NCBI GenBank assembly: GCA_020849725.1
Contig: JADLAZ010000094.1
Location: 1 to 7,269 of the forward strand
Reading direction: 5' to 3'
DNA from: Chloroflexota bacterium
Lineage (GTDB): Bacteria > Chloroflexota > Chloroflexia > Thermomicrobiales > JADLAZ01
Length of the DNA stretch: 7,269 nt
Part shown: in pieces, positions 7,141 through 7,269 of the stretch
Numbering within the stretch: position 1 is the first letter of the stretch
Layout: every line of letters begins with the position of its first letter
Notes under the pieces: generated by a model
The model's input: only the letters and a program-made list of their open reading frames with translations
Told to the model about the DNA's origin: nothing
Databases searched by the model: none
Made by a program: the position numbers and the translations under genes

Positions 7141-7269
7141 TGGCCGACTGGCGCTGGCAGGCGCGGCGGGTGAGCGTGGTGGTGCCGACCTACAACCGGG
7201 CCGCCACCCTGGCGCGCGTCCTGGCCGCCTTCGCCACCCAGACCCTGCCGGCGGACGAGTTCGAAGTCA
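7140..7269 (+). CDS. GT2-family glycosyltransferase (3' partial, N-terminus only)
   Basis: The ATG at 7140 overlaps the methyltransferase TGA (TGATG), which implies translational coupling. The 43 codons before the window edge contain RVSVVVPTYNRAATL, the first beta strand and nucleotide-binding loop of a GT2 glycosyltransferase, followed by the usual ATQTLP and DEFEV segments leading to strand 2. The DxD and catalytic motifs lie beyond the window. Its opening closely resembles the second GT2 domain of the large glycosyltransferase ([19 protein letters not shown]), so the two may be related in function. No strong ribosome-binding site precedes the ATG, in keeping with coupling. Sugar and acceptor are unknown. 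Confidence 0.85.
   Translation, partial: MADWRWQARRVSVVVPTYNRAATLARVLAAFATQTLPADEFEV

Overview
The window is GC-rich DNA, bacterial by its ribosome-binding sites, short spacers and coupled genes. It joins a core-metabolism operon to what looks like a surface-glycan biosynthesis region. The E1 and E2 subunits of 2-oxoglutarate dehydrogenase are separate genes, whereas many actinobacteria fuse the E2 catalytic part to E1. Together with a very large multi-domain glycosyltransferase, this makes me lean towards Chloroflexota, perhaps Thermomicrobia. That is an inference from gene style, not a proven assignment.

Left part (1-3111, + strand): the C-terminal two thirds of sucA (2-oxoglutarate dehydrogenase E1, cut by the window edge), then after 45 bases a complete sucB (dihydrolipoyl succinyltransferase, E2). 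E1 decarboxylates 2-oxoglutarate using thiamine diphosphate, and E2 passes the succinyl group from its lipoyl arm to CoA. No dihydrolipoamide dehydrogenase (E3) gene follows, so E3 must be encoded elsewhere.

Middle (3108-6230, - strand): one 1040-residue glycosyltransferase converging on sucB. The two stop codons share the same four bases (CTAG). The protein has a GT2 domain, a middle region resembling only the N-terminal half of a GT-B enzyme, a low-complexity linker, a second GT2 domain, and a C-terminal coiled coil.

Right part (6231-7269): a 187-base divergent intergenic region whose only AT-rich spot reads as a -10 element on both strands. It is followed on the + strand by a class I SAM-dependent methyltransferase, then the first 43 codons of another GT2 glycosyltransferase, coupled to it by a TGATG overlap and cut by the window edge. 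The large glycosyltransferase, the methyltransferase and the edge glycosyltransferase probably work together on a cell-surface or exported polysaccharide. I see no RNA genes, CRISPR arrays, insertion sequences or phage features.
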